A DNA stretch of 64,000 nt, from positions 1,054,001-1,118,000 of the forward strand of contig NZ_CP080327.1 of NCBI RefSeq assembly GCF_019443285.1, written 5' to 3'. This DNA is from Aquisediminimonas profunda (GTDB lineage: Bacteria; Pseudomonadota; Alphaproteobacteria; Sphingomonadales; Sphingomonadaceae). This document shows, piece by piece, positions 1 to 8,259 of this stretch. A program made the translations under genes and the position numbers. Within the stretch, counting starts at the first letter, position 1. Every line of letters starts with the position of its first letter. Below the pieces are notes generated by a model. The model ran no database searches, was not told the origin of the DNA, and worked only from the letters and a program-made list of their open reading frames with translations.

Positions 1-939
1 GATCGCTCGATTGGCGGCGTGATGGTCTTCGGGGATCGCGGCACGGGCAAGTCGACGGCAGCGCGCGCATTGGCGGCGTTGCTTCCGGCCATCAAGGTGA
101 AGGCCGGTTGTCGCTATAATTGCGACCCCCAGAGCACGATGCCTTGCCCGGGAGGCTGCACTCCAACAGGCATGAAAACTGCCAGTATGCCAGTGCCCTT
201 TGTCGACCTGCCGCTCGGCGCGACCGAAGATCGCGTGACGGGGGCTCTCGACATTGAGCGCGCCCTGACCCGCGGCGAAAAGGCTTTTGAACCCGGACTC
301 CTTGCGCGGGCCCATCGGGGCTTTCTCTACATCGACGAGGTCAACCTGCTTGAGGATCATATCGTCGATCTTTTGCTCGATGTGGCGACGTCCGGGGAGA
401 ATCTGGTTGAGCGCGAAGGTTTGAGCGTGCGCCACGCCGCCCGGTTTGTGCTGGTCGGCAGCGGCAATCCCGAAGAGGGAGAATTGCGGCCGCAGTTGCT
501 CGATCGGTTCGGATTGTCGGTCGAGGTGCGCACGCCGTCAAATCTGGAAGACCGGGTCGAAGTGATCCGGCGTGTCGATGCGTTCGGGCGCGATCCTGCC
601 GCATTTATCGCGCAATGGCAGGAGTCCGAAGTTGCGACACGCAAATCGATCGATCGCGCGCGAAAGGCGCTCGACAAGGTTGACGTTCCGGACGCCACGC
701 TTGAGGCCGCATCGCGCCTGTGTATGGCGCTTGGCACAGATGGGCTTCGCGGCGAATTGACGCTGATGCGCGCGGCGCGGGCCGTGGCAGCCCTCGAACG
801 CCGGAAATCGGCGTCGATCAAGCATCTTGCACGGGTCGCGCCCATGGCCTTGCGTCACAGGCTCCGTCGCAATCCCCTCGATGACACGGGCTCAACCGTG
901 CGCGTCGAGCGCGCCGTGGATGACGTGCTCGGACAATGA
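1..939 (+). CDS. bchI: Magnesium chelatase ATPase subunit I, 5'-truncated by the window edge
   Basis: This AAA+ subunit drives insertion of Mg2+ into protoporphyrin IX together with BchD and BchH, the first committed step of bacteriochlorophyll synthesis. The frame is open from base 1, so the true start lies upstream; about 312 residues are visible. The Walker A motif GDRGTGKST begins about 12 residues in, the Walker B segment FLYIDEVNLL is near residue 115, and a sensor segment LVGSGNPEEGELRPQ is near residue 155. The C-terminal lid is complete. The stop overlaps the bchD start by 4 bp, so the two are probably translationally coupled. Only the N-terminal 20-30 residues seem to be missing. 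Confidence 0.97.
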   Translation, partial: DRSIGGVMVFGDRGTGKSTAARALAALLPAIKVKAGCRYNCDPQSTMPCPGGCTPTGMKTASMPVPFVDLPLGATEDRVTGALDIERALTRGEKAFEPGLLARAHRGFLYIDEVNLLEDHIVDLLLDVATSGENLVEREGLSVRHAARFVLVGSGNPEEGELRPQLLDRFGLSVEVRTPSNLEDRVEVIRRVDAFGRDPAAFIAQWQESEVATRKSIDRARKALDKVDVPDATLEAASRLCMALGTDGLRGELTLMRAARAVAALERRKSASIKHLARVAPMALRHRLRRNPLDDTGSTVRVERAVDDVLGQ

Positions 940-2666
940 CGGAAGCGGGAACCGCGCGCTGGACCGAAGCGTTGCTTGTTGCCCGCCTTTTTTCCCAAGA
1001 CCCGGCCGGATTAGGCGGCGTGGTTGTCCGTGCCTGTGCGGGGCCTGTGCGCGATGCCTGGCTTGCCGCGCTTCAGGCCATGTTGCCGGAAAGATGCGCC
1101 ATTCGAAAGATGCCGGTCGGCATTTCGGATGAGCGCCTGCTCGGCGGCCTGGACCTGACTGCGACGCTTGCCGCCGGGGCACCCGTTGTCCGGCCCGGCC
1201 TTTTGGCAGAGGCTGACGGCGGCATCATTCTTGTGCCGATGGCAGAGCGACTGGCCGAAGCTGCGGCCCATTTATGCGCGGTGCTCGACCTGGGCGAAGT
1301 GCGTCTGGAACGCGACGGCCTTGCCCTCAAGTCTCCGGCGCGGGTCGGGGTCGTGCTGTTCGACGAAGGCGCGGGGGAGGCAGAGCAGGCTCCCGCAGCT
1401 CTGGTTGAGCGCTGCGCCTTTCAGATCGACCTCGGGGAGATTTCGCTGCACGACATTGATGGAGCAGCGCATCCGGAGATCGCGACGGACTTGCCTGCCG
1501 AGGCGAGTCTGACTGACGAGCAATTGGCGATCATCTGCGCCACTGCAGTGGCGTTTGGTGTCGACTCACTTCGTGCCCCCATTCTCTGTGCGCGCGCTGC
1601 CAAGCTGCTGGCCCGGCTCAATGGGCGCTGTGTGACGCAGGACGAAGAGATTGCAGCGGCGGCGCGCCTGATCTTGTCCCCCCGCGCAACGCTGATTCCG
1701 GCGGACCCGGCACAGCAACCAGAGGAGACGCCCGAACAGTCTCCGGCCAGTTCACCCGAAGGCGATGGCGGGGAGGAGACTCAAAAGAGCGGGGCTCTGG
1801 CGGACGTCGTGCTCGAGGCGGTTCAGGCAGCGCTGCCGCCCGCCTTGCTGGAGCAGATGGGAAATGAGAAAGCGCGAACCAAAGCCTCCCGCGGGCATGG
1901 GAGCGGTGCGCTGCGCAAATCGCTGATGCGCGGGAGGCCGGCCGGCGCACGGCGCGGCGATCCGGGGGGGCACGCGCGCTTGCACCTTGTGGAAACTCTG
2001 CGCGCTGCAGCGCCGTGGCAGGCGCTTCGCCAAGCAGATGCGCGACGCGCCGGAATCATCGTTCATCGGAGCGATTTTCGCGTGAGGCGGTTTGCCGAGC
2101 GCGCCGAATCGACGATGATCTTTGCCGTTGATGCGTCAGGTTCGGCGGCGCTGGAGCGGTTGGCGGAAACCAAGGGTGCGGTCGAGCTGCTGCTGGCGGA
2201 AGCCTATGTCCGGCGTACACAGGTTGCTCTGATAGCCTTTCGCGGAGATCGCGCGGAGGTCGTTCTTGCGCCGACAAGATCCCTTGCCCGGGCAAAGAAA
2301 TGCCTCGCCGGGCTGGTTGGTGGCGGCGGCACGCCGCTCGCCTTGGGCGTGGAGACAAGTCAGCTCCTGGCCGAAGCCGCGAGGACTCAAGGCCGAACGC
2401 CGTTTGTGATCTTCATGACGGATGGCCGCGCCAATATTGCGCGCGACAGGACGCCGGGGCGAGTCCAGGCGAATGAGGATGCGCTCGCGGCAGCACGGCG
2501 GTTCCGCGCGACCGGGATCGCTGCAGCTGTCCTCGATATCTCTGCGCGGCCCCGGGATGATGCACTGAACTTCGCACGGGCGATGGGCGCAAGTTACAAG
2601 CTCTTGCCGCGGGCCGAGGCAGAAAAGATGCGCGACATCGCGCGGGCACTCGATCCGACCGCTTGA
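936..2666 (+). CDS. bchD: Magnesium chelatase subunit D
   Basis: BchD forms the double-ring AAA+ motor with BchI and bridges it to BchH. The protein is 576 aa. Its N-terminal AAA+-like half lacks a recognisable Walker A, as is usual for BchD. An acidic, Pro- and Glu-rich linker (about residues 250-285) follows. The C-terminal von Willebrand A domain carries the MIDAS motif DASGS near residue 395 and the later MTDGR motif near residue 495. The start overlaps bchI by 4 bp and the stop overlaps bchO by 4 bp (ATGA), giving a bchI-bchD-bchO operon. Confidence 0.96.
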   Translation: MTEAGTARWTEALLVARLFSQDPAGLGGVVVRACAGPVRDAWLAALQAMLPERCAIRKMPVGISDERLLGGLDLTATLAAGAPVVRPGLLAEADGGIILVPMAERLAEAAAHLCAVLDLGEVRLERDGLALKSPARVGVVLFDEGAGEAEQAPAALVERCAFQIDLGEISLHDIDGAAHPEIATDLPAEASLTDEQLAIICATAVAFGVDSLRAPILCARAAKLLARLNGRCVTQDEEIAAAARLILSPRATLIPADPAQQPEETPEQSPASSPEGDGGEETQKSGALADVVLEAVQAALPPALLEQMGNEKARTKASRGHGSGALRKSLMRGRPAGARRGDPGGHARLHLVETLRAAAPWQALRQADARRAGIIVHRSDFRVRRFAERAESTMIFAVDASGSAALERLAETKGAVELLLAEAYVRRTQVALIAFRGDRAEVVLAPTRSLARAKKCLAGLVGGGGTPLALGVETSQLLAEAARTQGRTPFVIFMTDGRANIARDRTPGRVQANEDALAAARRFRATGIAAAVLDISARPRDDALNFARAMGASYKLLPRAEAEKMRDIARALDPTA

Positions 2667-3529
2667 TGAGCAGGCCGAGTTGGGACCGCGAAGGACGTGA
2701 CTGGCCGAACCGGGCAGCAAGCCGCTTTGTGGATGCGGCTGGGGTTCGCTGGCATGTTCAGGTTGCGGGCACCGGGCCGGCGTTGCTGCTGCTTCACGGG
2801 ACTGGCGCTGCAACGCACAGCTGGCGCGACCTTTTCCCGCTGTTGACGCCATATTTTACGGTGGTGGCACCGGACTTGCCGGGCCACGGATTCTCGGTCG
2901 CACAGGGTTCGCGCGGGCTGACCTTGGTGAGGTCGGCAAGCAACGTTGCCGCTCTCCTCGATACACTCGCGATCAGTCCGGCCGTCATTGTGGGCCATTC
3001 GGCGGGAGCCGCCATTGCCGTGCGCATGGCGATTGACGGATTGGTGCAACCCGAACGGATTCATGCCTTGAACGGCGCTTTGCTGCCGTTTCCGGGCATT
3101 GCCGCCAAGCTGTTTCCGGCGATGGCGCAAATGCTGTTCGTCAATCCGCTTGTTCCGCGGCTCTTTGCATTGCAGGCGCGCATTTCGGGAGAAGTCGGAC
3201 GGTTTCTCGCACGGAGTACCGGTTCGCAGATCGACGCGGCCGGTGCTGAATTCTATGCGCGACTGTTGCGGACGTCGGGGCATTGCGCTGCTGCCTTGGG
3301 CATGATGGCCAATTGGGACCTGGACTCTCTTGCGCGCGATCTGCCCGACCTTCGTGTGCCTCTGACCTTGATCCATGGCGAAAAAGATGCTGCCATCCCG
3401 ATCAAGGTGTCGAGAGATGTTTCCGCGATCGTCACCGGGGCGCAACTTGTTGCATTGCCAGGGCTTGGCCATCTCGCCCATGAAGAATCGCCGCAACGCG
3501 TGGCGGACATTATCGGGAGGACGTCATGA
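2663..3529 (+). CDS. bchO: BchO, alpha/beta-fold hydrolase of the Mg-chelatase operon
   Basis: BchO proteins belong to the alpha/beta-hydrolase superfamily and accompany bchID in purple bacteria; the reaction is not firmly established, with a role in Mg-chelatase or pigment assembly proposed. The 288-aa protein has the oxyanion segment LLHGTGAATHSW and the nucleophile elbow GHSAGA. A late Asp (HGEKDAAIP) and His (GLGHLAHEE) complete a plausible triad. Overlaps of 4 bp with bchD before it and with the next small ORF after it indicate one transcription unit. Confidence 0.93.
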   Translation: MMSRPSWDREGRDWPNRAASRFVDAAGVRWHVQVAGTGPALLLLHGTGAATHSWRDLFPLLTPYFTVVAPDLPGHGFSVAQGSRGLTLVRSASNVAALLDTLAISPAVIVGHSAGAAIAVRMAIDGLVQPERIHALNGALLPFPGIAAKLFPAMAQMLFVNPLVPRLFALQARISGEVGRFLARSTGSQIDAAGAEFYARLLRTSGHCAAALGMMANWDLDSLARDLPDLRVPLTLIHGEKDAAIPIKVSRDVSAIVTGAQLVALPGLGHLAHEESPQRVADIIGRTS

Positions 3530-3687
3530 TCGATCCGAAATATTATGGTCTCGTTGAAATGGCCTTTACGGGCGCGGTCGTCCTCGGACTCTCCTTCTGG
3601 CAGCTCTGGTCGGTTCGTGACGCGGGCAAATCGTCACCCGAAGACACGCGGCATGCGGAACGGGAGCATGAAGCGGACAAAGGGTGA
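3526..3687 (+). CDS. Small single-span membrane protein of unknown function, end of bchIDO operon
   Basis: This 53-codon ORF starts with ATG overlapping the bchO stop (ATGA). It encodes a short N-terminus, one hydrophobic segment (about residues 10-30, rich in Val, Leu, Phe and Trp) and a highly charged C-terminal tail with several His, Glu, Arg and Lys. The topology suggests a small inner-membrane protein. Its last 54 bp overlap the 3' end of crtC on the other strand. The tight coupling and a sensible hydrophobic/charged layout support real translation, but I do not recognise a family. A small assembly or cytochrome-maturation-like factor is possible, without evidence. Confidence 0.6.
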   Translation: MIDPKYYGLVEMAFTGAVVLGLSFWQLWSVRDAGKSSPEDTRHAEREHEADKG

Positions 3688-4569
3688 GCGAAGCCGGTCC
3701 AGAGACAGGCTTTCGTGGATTGCATCGACCCGTTCTCCGAACAATTGGGTGGAAATGGCCGTCCGGCTATAGAAGGGCGCGTCCTCCCATGCCTTGCGGA
3801 TCACAACGTCGCTGCCCGGATCTGCGCGCGTCGACCGTGCTACGCGCCAGCCGGTTCGCGGCAATGTCGTCAAAGGGGGCGGTTCGACCAGCGCCGCTCG
3901 ACCGGTTCTGTCGAACCTGAGGGCCAAGGCAAAATCGCTTCCGTCTCGGCGGGAGCCCTCATACAGCACTGCCGTATCCCGCTTCAAATGAGCGCGAGAC
4001 CAGTTCCAGTGGGTAAAGCCTTCCTCAAGCGGGCGATCGCCGGCATTGCTGTCGAAATAGCCTGCGCCAAACCATGACAGCTCAGGATCATCAAGATGGA
4101 CCTCGACCCGCGCGCGCGTGGCCACCGGCATCCAGCGGTGACGCCCCTCGGCATCCAGTGCGAATGTCTGCATCACGAGCGCTTCCGGTTTGACGCGAAC
4201 AACGCCTTTCACTTTACGAGGGATGGGCGCGCCGCGTTCCTCGAAGCGGATTGTAAGGGTATCCCTATCCCAAACCATGTCGCTCGGTCCGATCCGGATC
4301 GAACTCTGTTCTCGATGGAGCGAGGACTCTCCCCGTTCGGTCATAGCCCAGCGGTTGGCGCGCGGGCCGTAGAGGGCAACATTCAGTGCGACATGGTTCT
4401 GCGGCCTGTTCCGGCCGGAAAGCGCATACCAGGTCGAAAAGACACTGCCGACAAAGGCAATGATTGTCAGTCCATGGCGCCCGTCGTCGCTGATCGCATC
4501 GATATACCACCATGCGTAGCCGCCGGGTATGACCGGCGTATCGAAGCGCGGTCCGCCAGCAAGGCGGAT
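3634..4569 (-). CDS. crtC: Hydroxyneurosporene synthase (carotenoid 1,2-hydratase) CrtC, start codon unclear
   Basis: CrtC adds water to the 1,2 double bond of acyclic carotenoids, an early step toward spirilloxanthin-type carotenoids. Family features are clear: the N-terminal block PGGYAWWYIDAISDDG, then GLTIIAFVGSVFS, and the C-terminal block HESLSLDRLRSPF with MLPFRMPR. No in-frame ATG, GTG or TTG occurs near the expected N-terminus. The frame stays open far upstream inside crtD, so the start is uncertain. I placed the end at an ATC codon (4569-4567) just before the conserved region, giving about 311 aa, as an approximate boundary. About 100 bp overlap crtD in another frame. Non-canonical initiation, frameshifting from crtD, or a single-base indel could explain this. 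Confidence 0.85.
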   Translation of the reverse strand: MRLAGGPRFDTPVIPGGYAWWYIDAISDDGRHGLTIIAFVGSVFSTWYALSGRNRPQNHVALNVALYGPRANRWAMTERGESSLHREQSSIRIGPSDMVWDRDTLTIRFEERGAPIPRKVKGVVRVKPEALVMQTFALDAEGRHRWMPVATRARVEVHLDDPELSWFGAGYFDSNAGDRPLEEGFTHWNWSRAHLKRDTAVLYEGSRRDGSDFALALRFDRTGRAALVEPPPLTTLPRTGWRVARSTRADPGSDVVIRKAWEDAPFYSRTAISTQLFGERVDAIHESLSLDRLRSPFVRFMLPFRMPRVFG

Positions 4570-6005
4570 GCTGCCTGCATCCCCGAAAGCGCTGCCATCG
4601 GAACGCCTGCTCCTGGATGGGTCGCTCCGCCCGCGAGATAGAGGCCTGGAATCCGTGTCCGCGATCCTGGCCGCTGGAATGCTGCCAACGCTCCGTGTGT
4701 CGCTTGACCGTAGAGTGCCCCTCCCGTCGCCGGAAACAGGGTGTTGAAGTCCTGCGGCGTCGTCAGGTGATGGTCCATTATCTTGAGTTTCAGGTTGCAG
4801 GCCTGAAGTCGGTCCAATGTTGCGCGTTCGCATGTTGCAACCTCCGCTGCCGTGAAGCTCTTTCCGTCGCCATTGGGCGGCGCATTGACGATGATCTGAA
4901 AGCGTTCGGGCCTGGATGGCGGAGTGCCATCGCGGGCATCGCGATCCTGCGCGCACAGATAGACCGTGGGGTTCGCTGGCAGGCGACCTGCTTCGATCTG
5001 CGCAAATTCATCGGCATAGTCATCAGAGAAGAAGACATTGTGATGGGAGAGAGGCTCGCCTTCTGCCTCCGCCAAGAGCAGGGTGACCATGGCTGATAGC
5101 GCGCGTCGATCCGGTCTTTGTACTGGCGCTGCCTGTGAGACGGCGCGTCCGAACAAGCCGGATGCCAGGGCCGCAGGGTCGCAGTTGGCAATGATGCAAT
5201 CCGCCGAAAGCCGCTCCCCGGAATCCAGACGGATCGAACCTTTTGCAATCTCGGTGCAAGACGTGTTGAAGCGGAACTGCGCGCCGCGGACAATTGCAAG
5301 GTTGGCCATTACTGACGCGAGCCGATGCATGCCACCGTCGATCAGCCAGACCCCCTGAGCCTCCGCATGGGCAATCAGCATCAGCGTTGCCGGGGCATGG
5401 AATGGCGACGACCCTGCATAGGTTGCGTAACGCCCGAACAGCTGGCGCAGCCGGCCGTCGCTGAAGTGCCGGCCCAGCGCGCGCCACATCGGCTCGTAGG
5501 GCTTGATCCCTGACAGCGCGGCAAGGCCGTTCGGTGCCATGCGCCAGACAAGCCCGAGCGGACTTGTCTTGCTTGCCCGGATGAATGGCGCATCAAGAGC
5601 CTCATAGATCCGGCGCGCTTCTGCAGAGAAAGTGTCGAACCCCTGCGCCTCTTTCGCTCCCGCAAACTTGCCAACAGCGTCGCGGCTGCGCGCCTGGTCC
5701 GCAAAAAGGTCCAGCCGCTCGCCGCCCTGCCAGGCATGCCGTGCCAGTATGTCAGCCTTTGTCAGGCCGATATGATCATCAAGGTCTTCCCCGATGCTGG
5801 CAAAGATCTCCCTGAAAACGTGCCGCATCGTGAAGACCGTCGGACCTGCGTCGATTACGCGATCCCCGACGGGGACTGCGCGCATCTTTCCACCGGGTTC
5901 GGCGGCTTTTTCAACGACGGTCACGGACAGTCCCTTGTCAGCCAGAAGAAGCGCCGCGGTTAGCCCACCTATTCCTGCACCAACGATGATGACTCGGTCC
6001 GTCAT
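4467..6005 (-). CDS. crtD: Hydroxyneurosporene/rhodopin 3,4-desaturase CrtD
   Basis: CrtD introduces the 3,4 double bond after CrtC hydration in the spirilloxanthin pathway. It is an FAD-dependent desaturase of the CrtI family, with the dinucleotide fold VGAGIGGLTAALLLA at the N-terminus, a GGKM flavin motif and a C-terminal GLYLAGGATHPGAGVP motif. I chose the start MTDRVII at 6005; an in-frame ATG nine codons upstream (6032) is the alternative and would lie inside the PpsR-box region. The expected end, after an AALSGMQAASALLADR-type segment, is followed by about 35 extra residues read from the beginning of crtC, so the stop codon may have been displaced. It is transcribed divergently from crtF. 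Confidence 0.94.
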   Translation of the reverse strand: MTDRVIIVGAGIGGLTAALLLADKGLSVTVVEKAAEPGGKMRAVPVGDRVIDAGPTVFTMRHVFREIFASIGEDLDDHIGLTKADILARHAWQGGERLDLFADQARSRDAVGKFAGAKEAQGFDTFSAEARRIYEALDAPFIRASKTSPLGLVWRMAPNGLAALSGIKPYEPMWRALGRHFSDGRLRQLFGRYATYAGSSPFHAPATLMLIAHAEAQGVWLIDGGMHRLASVMANLAIVRGAQFRFNTSCTEIAKGSIRLDSGERLSADCIIANCDPAALASGLFGRAVSQAAPVQRPDRRALSAMVTLLLAEAEGEPLSHHNVFFSDDYADEFAQIEAGRLPANPTVYLCAQDRDARDGTPPSRPERFQIIVNAPPNGDGKSFTAAEVATCERATLDRLQACNLKLKIMDHHLTTPQDFNTLFPATGGALYGQATHGALAAFQRPGSRTRIPGLYLAGGATHPGAGVPMAALSGMQAASALLADRASIRRSYPAATHGGISMRSATTGAMD

Positions 6006-6035
6006 GAGTGGCAGTGTTGAACGATCGAGCATGAT

Positions 6036-6077
6036 TGTCCATATTATTTGACAAATGCATGTCCGGATGTTTGGACA
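6036..6077. promoter_or_regulatory. Two perfect PpsR/CrtJ boxes in the crtD-crtF divergent promoter
   Basis: Two palindromes of the PpsR/CrtJ consensus TGT-N12-ACA are present, at 6036-6053 and 6060-6077, with starts 24 bp apart. Both arms are exact, and both continue into the extended form TGTc...gACA on at least one side. They lie between the divergent crtD and crtF genes, the classic site for aerobic or light repression of carotenoid genes. The operators together probably control both directions. Confidence 0.85.
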
Positions 6078-6096
6078 TCACTTCAGGAAGCCAGCG

Positions 6097-7179
6097 ATGT
6101 TGAGCCAGTTGAGAGAAAATTGGATCAGCTGGCGCAATGCCACTCTGTCCAGTTCGCGATTCCAGCGGTTCGCAGCAAATTTTCCGTTTGTCCGTCCAAT
6201 CGCTGCACGACGCGCCAAGGCATTGTTCGATGTTGTTGCCGGATTTGTCTATTCACAGATTCTGTATGCCTGCGTTCGTCTCGACCTTCTGGAAAAGCTC
6301 AGGGTCCGCCCGCGTTCAGTCCAGGAACTCGCCGACGATTGTAACATGCCGCTCCATTCCATGCAGGCCTTGCTTAGGGGGGCGGCTTCACTGAACCTGT
6401 CCGAAGAGCTTGCCGATGGCCGGTTTGCGCTGGGCAGCGACGGCGCTGCACTGCTGGGTAACCCTGGCATTGCGGAGCTCGTGCTCCATCATGAGGCACT
6501 TTATTCCGATCTTGCCGACCCTGTTGCCCTTTTGCGGAGAGGCGGTGGGGGAGGGTTGCTTGCGGGCTATTGGCCTTATGATGCAAACGACGCCGAGTCG
6601 GCTGCCCGCTATTCCGCCTTGATGGCGGCATCGCAGCCCATGCTCGCGGAACAGATTATTCGCGCTTATGATTTCGGGCGCCATCAAAGTCTCACCGATA
6701 TAGGCGGCGGAGAAGGGGCTTTCCTTGAAAAGGTCGGGCATCGCTGGCCAGACCTGCCACTGTCGCTGTTTGATCTTCCCGCAGTTGCCGCACGGGCGCG
6801 AGCGCGACTCGGGAGTCGCGCCAAAGTGTTTGATGGCAGTTTCATCGATGATCCGATCCCCGTCGGCGCAGATATTTTCACTCTTGTCCGCGTGCTGCAC
6901 GATCATGACGATGATGTTGTCCGGAAATTGCTGAAGAAAGTCCATGATGCCCTGCCAAGAGGCGGGACGCTTTTGGTTGCTGAACCTATGGCCGAAACAC
7001 AGGGCGCGCGGGCGATGGGGCATGGCTATTTTGGGCTTTATCTGCTGGCAATGGGCAGCGGACGGCCACGCTCGGCGCAGGAAATTTCCTCATTTTTGAA
7101 AACTGCAGGGTTTGCGTCGTCTCGGTTGATCCGGACGCCAACGCCGATAACCTGCAGGGTAGTCGTTGCGCGCAAGTGA
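6097..7179 (+). CDS. crtF: Hydroxyneurosporene O-methyltransferase CrtF
   Basis: CrtF methylates the C1 hydroxyl of acyclic carotenoids with S-adenosylmethionine, giving the methoxy groups of spirilloxanthin. The 360-aa protein has an N-terminal dimerisation/winged-helix region and a C-terminal class I methyltransferase domain with SAM motif DIGGGEGAFL and the later RVLHDHDDD segment typical of small-molecule O-methyltransferases. I chose ATG 6097 because CAGGAAG lies 6 bp upstream; an upstream in-frame ATG at 6055 would lie inside the PpsR boxes. It is followed by the bchC promoter region. Confidence 0.94.
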   Translation: MLSQLRENWISWRNATLSSSRFQRFAANFPFVRPIAARRAKALFDVVAGFVYSQILYACVRLDLLEKLRVRPRSVQELADDCNMPLHSMQALLRGAASLNLSEELADGRFALGSDGAALLGNPGIAELVLHHEALYSDLADPVALLRRGGGGGLLAGYWPYDANDAESAARYSALMAASQPMLAEQIIRAYDFGRHQSLTDIGGGEGAFLEKVGHRWPDLPLSLFDLPAVAARARARLGSRAKVFDGSFIDDPIPVGADIFTLVRVLHDHDDDVVRKLLKKVHDALPRGGTLLVAEPMAETQGARAMGHGYFGLYLLAMGSGRPRSAQEISSFLKTAGFASSRLIRTPTPITCRVVVARK

Positions 7180-7201
7180 CTCTCGATGATGACTCCAAAA
7201 G

Positions 7202-7245
7202 TGTAAAACTTTATTGACATCTAATAGCGTCCATTTAGATTGACA
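7202..7245. promoter_or_regulatory. bchC promoter with one perfect and one degenerate PpsR box
   Basis: A perfect TGT-N12-ACA palindrome occupies 7202-7219. A second copy, CGT-N12-ACA, occupies 7228-7245, with its start 26 bp downstream of the first. The right arm of the first box is itself a perfect -35 hexamer TTGACA (7214-7219), and a TTTAGA-like -10 lies about 14-15 bp further on, inside the second box. Repressor binding would therefore occlude RNA polymerase, as described for bchC of Rhodobacter. Confidence 0.8.
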
Positions 7246-7320
7246 TCACCGAGCAGGTCAAAAGAGACCGATCGTGGGCAGTGGGTCGCCAGAATGCGCC
7301 AGACTGCTTGGGGAATGAGG

Positions 7321-8259
7321 ATGGACACACTCGCTGTCGTTCTGGAAGCGCCTGAAAGACTGGCTTTGCGTCGTCTCGAACTGCTTCCGGTTGCTCACGG
7401 TGATGTTGTCGTTGAAATCGATTTCAGCGGAATCAGTAGCGGTACCGAGCGCTTGCTCTGGAGCGGAACGATGCCGCCGTTCCCCGGCATGGGATACCCG
7501 CTCGTCCCTGGATATGAGTCTGTCGGGCGTATCATAGGCGCAGGTCCGGAGGCAGAATGTCGCATCGGAGAGCGCGTATTTGTGCCGGGTGCAAGCTGCT
7601 ACCGCGATGCAAAGGGCCTTTTCGGGGGAACCGCTCGTCGGCTTGTCGTGCCCTCTGCGCGCGCAATCCCAGTCCCGGAATCACTTGCGGAACAGGGCAT
7701 TTTGCTGGCGCTGGCTGCGACAGCGCGTCACGCCATAGCTGGCGGAGACCATCTGCCAGATCTGATCGTCGGTCACGGAGTTCTCGGCAGGCTGCTCGCG
7801 CGCCTGATCGTAGCAGCGGGGGGACCGGCTCCAACCGTTTGGGAGACCAACCCCGCCCGCCAGGACGGCGCCGCCGGATATCGGGTCGTTCGTCCGGAAG
7901 ACGACTCACATCATGATTACAAGGTGATTTGCGATGCGAGCGGAGCGCCAGACCTGCTTGATTCGTTGCTGACGCGGTTGGCGCATTCCGGCGAGATTGT
8001 TCTGGCCGGATTCTACACAAAGCCGCTGAGCTTCAATTTCCCGCCTGCATTCATGCGAGAAGCGCGCATTCGCGTTGCCGCCGAATGGAAGGCCGATGAT
8101 CTGGTCGCGACGCGCGCACTCATTGAGTCCGGTTCGCTGTCTTTCGACGGGCTAATCACACATCGCCGGCCTGCAACCAAGGCCGGCGAGGCTTATCCGT
8201 GCGCGTTCGGCGATGCGGCCTGTTTGAAAATGGTTCTGGATTGGAGGGAGTGCGCATGA
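7321..8259 (+). CDS. bchC: 3-hydroxyethyl bacteriochlorophyllide a dehydrogenase BchC
   Basis: BchC oxidises the C3 hydroxyethyl group to acetyl late in bacteriochlorophyll a synthesis. The 312-aa protein is of the medium-chain dehydrogenase type, with the N-terminal family block [17 protein letters not shown], the motif [13 protein letters not shown] and the GYESVGRI segment. I chose ATG 7321, preceded by the purine-rich GGGGAATGAGG; upstream in-frame starts would lie near the promoter boxes. The stop overlaps the bchX start by 4 bp after a strong GGAGGGAG ribosome-binding site, starting a bchC-X-Y-Z-puf superoperon. Confidence 0.95.
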   Translation: MDTLAVVLEAPERLALRRLELLPVAHGDVVVEIDFSGISSGTERLLWSGTMPPFPGMGYPLVPGYESVGRIIGAGPEAECRIGERVFVPGASCYRDAKGLFGGTARRLVVPSARAIPVPESLAEQGILLALAATARHAIAGGDHLPDLIVGHGVLGRLLARLIVAAGGPAPTVWETNPARQDGAAGYRVVRPEDDSHHDYKVICDASGAPDLLDSLLTRLAHSGEIVLAGFYTKPLSFNFPPAFMREARIRVAAEWKADDLVATRALIESGSLSFDGLITHRRPATKAGEAYPCAFGDAACLKMVLDWRECA

